From Siphonodentalium dalli (taxonomy: Eukaryota > Mollusca > Scaphopoda > Gadilida > Siphonodentaliidae), in contig CP136063.1 of NCBI GenBank assembly GCA_032622095.1, positions 275,089,426-275,153,425 on the forward strand: a stretch of 64,000 bases of DNA, in the 5' to 3' direction. The translations under genes were made by a program, and so were the position numbers. Below are positions 61,401-64,000 of this stretch, piece by piece. How positions within the stretch are numbered: position 1 is the first letter of the stretch; each line of letters begins with the position of its first letter. The notes under the pieces were generated by a model. It searched no databases and was not told the origin of the DNA. It saw only the letters and a list, made by a program, of their open reading frames with translations.

Positions 61401-62372
61401 AGCAAAAGCAATGGTGTGTAAACTCACTCACTCGAATGATTGTTTGGATCTTGAAATTGACGAGCGCGATACAGGGCAGACAGTCGTAAATATCTTTGAG
61501 TATCTATACAATCAATTTTGTATTGTAACATCCAAGTCAATGATATTTGCAGTCGATTGGCAAATCAGACTGTCACGACATGTAATATGGTCGTCATGTG
61601 GTTAGACCCGGAATACAGTGGTAAAGAATTATGCCGTTGTGGTCTCTAAATATGCGGACTGGTTTGCAGTATTTCAACATCCAAAATCCGCTGCAATCCG
61701 CTATGGGGAAAAATCCCAATTACGTCCAAAGTGGCCGTAGGTACCGGAAAATGCTTACTTTCTTCGGTAGGTGCACCAATTGATACCAAATTAGTAATAA
61801 ATTGAAATATACGCAACGAATATATAGTCGTAAACGATATATGTAGAATGTCTGTCCAAAAATGGCCGCCAAAATAGATAAAATGGAATTAAATTTACAT
61901 TTTATTAAAAATTGAATAACAAGTCCTATAAAAACACACACATATTCCAAGTGTACCCAGAAGAGTGATTGATTGCAGGGCGATAGATAAATGTATTTAT
62001 GATCAGATACGTGCGTATTTTCACTTATGTATCCCACGAGATAGCAGACAAAAGCATAGTATCATACAATGCTTAAGTCTGGACTTTTCGGCGCAAACGT
62101 CACAGTTTTATTTGTGTTGTTTTTTCTTGAATTGTGTGATTATGATAATTAAACAGTTATGTGGGATTTAACAAGGATGTGCTGAGTCTGTGACCATTCC
62201 AGAAGCAGAAATATATGTACCCAGAGCAGACTCACGATGTGACCTATCATCGTTTACTTTGATACCTAGAATATCAAACCTTTAAAAATGCATTGCTATA
62301 AAACAGTATGAGAGATATTCGTAGAGTACTGGCTAACATGTGTATATCCTATTGTCCTTTTCAACGTTTTAA

Positions 62373-62491
62373 CCCTTTGAGTGCCAGGTCGATTTTTGTA
62401 TCAACCCATATACCCTGTGCCAATGCATTCTCGTATATATGCGAGTCGACCATAGGTCGCCTCACATATATAAGAGAATGCATTGGTCTAA

Positions 62492-62527
<36 letters not shown>

Positions 62528-62648
62528 TTTTTTACAATTTTAATAATTTATTCTTATATTCTTTAACAGACTTATTTTGTAGGTTTAGGGCCGATGAGAT
62601 CAAGTTATAACGACAATTTACCGGGAGTACACTATTGGTTGGAAAGGG
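62373..62648. mobile_element. piggyBac-type MITE, 276 bp, with empty site in paralogue
   Basis: TTAA lies at 62,369-62,372 and 62,649-62,652. The ends are CCCTTTGAGTGCC and TTGGAAAGGG. The paralogous site at 50,967-50,970 has one TTAA and joined flanks. Inside are CCCTGTGCC, one 67-bp hairpin (62,420-62,486) and a T-run of about 33 bases. No coding capacity. Confidence 0.9.
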
Positions 62649-63562
62649 TTAATCATAGCTGCCGCCGATCAAGTGATGAAACACGAACATTTCGATGTTA
62701 TCACAAGAATGCAATTTATGAAAACACAAAGGACAACCATAAACAACAATCTGTAAACTGGACAAAATTTCCAAGATAGTCTGTGGCAGAAACTGTGTTT
62801 ATAGTTGGAAATTACATTTCGTTATATTCACCAATGCCACATATACGCGAAAGGTACTACGTGTTCTACAACCGCATCGCCGTGTTTACCCCGTCCCCAT
62901 AATGTTACATATATCTGATGTACACAATACCATAAATACCAACATTGGGTGACAACGCTGAAATAACAACTTTCAACGCTGATATTTAGCACAAGTATGT
63001 GGATCATATTGGTAAGATATGTTCAAACAACAATATAGTGAATATACTGAAAACGAATATTGACCATTGTGTGGTAACATAGTCTGGTTGTAAAGTGCCG
63101 ACTGAATGAATTTGAACAAAATGGTCAACTGAGACATTGGTTTGGTAGCAGCATGTAAATTAGTCTTAGATACAATACACCGTCTCCTTAATCTGTGTTA
63201 TTTCTAAATTATAACATACAACTAAGTCCATCGGTGCCTCTACAGCTCATCTCATCCAACGTGTATTTGTAGTAATACATATATGAAGACGCAAACAATT
63301 ATTCTTCAGCTGTCCTTTGTATGCAGAATCCAAATGTTGCATGTGGGCATGGTTGTGTGAATTATAATGTCGACATAATCTCTGAATAAGATCTCCTGTT
63401 TGTTTAATAATCGCACTACAATGAATCGATGAATATCCGAATTTCAGAGAAATTCAAACGTTTATCTCTTCGACAGACCGTTTCTCACAATACTCATATC
63501 ATATGTTTTTTCTCTGTCCCTTAATGCGAGACCATAGACACAGCAGCATACATGCACACATA

Positions 63563-63800
63563 TCATCAACAATACTTCAGGAAGATGGTGCACCTCGGTC
63601 GATAATTTGATCTAACGTATCCGGGACACCGTTCTTCGATCACAGCCATGTCATAATACTTTCTGAATCTATGTCATACATGTATTAGTAGTTGAAATCC
63701 AGGGATATGAGTTCTGATAAGTTCGACAATATGTGAGTCGACTCCGTGCCCACACACCTGGCTGGGGTCAATACTATGATGCGTTTTCATTACCTGAAAC
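63563..63800 (-). pseudogene. Candidate exon, copy B, with premature stop
   Basis: This is the duplicate of the 51.9-52.1 kb minus-strand frame. It reads SQVCGHGVDSHIVELIRTHI and GFQLLIHV, then TGA, because the plus-strand base at 63,676 is A where the other copy (51,991) has C. If the exon is real, this copy is broken unless a GTATGA donor is used there. Confidence 0.25.
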
Positions 63801-64000
63801 AGCATTATTTGAAATTTCACAACAATAGGTTGAAATTGTTCTCGTAGATTTTCCAATTTATTAGTGGGAAATGTGTTGGTTTTAGACCAATATTTGCATA
63901 TTTTCCTACTTTGTACAAAACTTTGGATTGAAATTAGAATTTAGAAATGTTCCAACCTTGTGTGTATGTCAGGATGCAAATTTAACAATTTGAAAGCTTA

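Larger units (their letters stand above)
58102..64000. repeat. Recent duplicate of 46,712-52,320, running off the window
   Basis: Offset is 11,390 bp at the left edge and about 11,680 at the right, the increase being mainly the 276-bp MITE plus its TTAA. It contains the right interior and right arm of FB2 (to 60,985), the RT fragment and the following unique-looking DNA. Substitutions and small indels are sparse, for example a 13-bp ATGGCCGCC-containing insertion near 61,862. Confidence 0.93.

Noticed and set aside
1-64000. Search for CRISPR arrays, operons, phage or bacterial defence genes
   Set aside because: The repeats here are minisatellites and hairpins without regular unique spacers, and there are no bacterial gene features. 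The DNA is eukaryotic in character.
1-64000. tRNA, rRNA or LTR-retrovirus-like features
   Set aside because: No cloverleaf with matching arms, no rRNA-like block and no LTR pair with gag-pol frames was recognised. The RT frames all carry non-LTR hallmarks.

Overview
The window looks like AT-rich nuclear DNA from an animal, most likely a marine invertebrate. The grounds are several non-LTR retrotransposons with animal-type APE endonuclease and reverse transcriptase, TTAA- and TTA-flanked DNA-transposon derivatives, long minisatellites, and only exon-sized open frames with splice-like edges. There are no operons, ribosome binding sites or long host ORFs. A lophotrochozoan (mollusc- or brachiopod-like) source is a guess from repeat style only. 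Most of the annotation is repeat and mobile-element structure; no host gene could be named.

Layout. 0-9.4 kb: mostly unique DNA with a 3-copy degenerate repeat (0.72-1.09 kb), exon-like frames (1.66-2.96 kb) and a diverged inverted repeat (5.94-7.64 kb). 9.48-9.81 kb: a TTAA-flanked piggyBac-type MITE, with a sister copy at 20.73-21.06 kb. 12.48-15.1 kb: a 48/62-bp minisatellite. 15.4-21.4 kb: an old tandem duplication littered with 140-160-bp hairpins. 21.4-23.34 kb: a foldback element (FB1). 23.37-24.97 kb: a 1600-bp PIF/Harbinger-like element. 26.3-28.6 kb: two decayed LINE 3' halves lying tail to tail. 30.07-37.62 kb: a three-level nest, in which a 939-bp foldback packed with TCGTGGCCACGA palindromes sits inside a 6.4-kb L1-like LINE, which itself sits inside a palindromic MITE. 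38-44.4 kb: mostly unique, with candidate exons on the minus strand. 44.4-49.6 kb: a giant foldback (FB2) with 1.4-kb arms, a tandem-repeat interior and a hairpin apex. 49.6-50.0 kb: another RT fragment. 52.6-54.12 kb: a 29-bp minisatellite.

The last 10 kb is a mosaic of recent duplications. 54,124-58,101 copies 21,396-27,554 but lacks two internal segments. 58,102-64,000 copies 46,712-about 52,320 and carries one extra MITE. These paralogous pairs supply natural empty sites that date and delimit three insertions or indels: the Harbinger-like element, a TTAA MITE and a 596-bp segment.

The only near-intact coding system is the minus-strand LINE at 30.1-37.5 kb. It has an intact L1-type ORF1 and an endonuclease/RT ORF2 broken by four single-base frameshifts. 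ORF2 lies in the same frame as ORF1, directly behind its UGA stop. All coordinates and homologies were read by eye, so identities and some boundaries are approximate.
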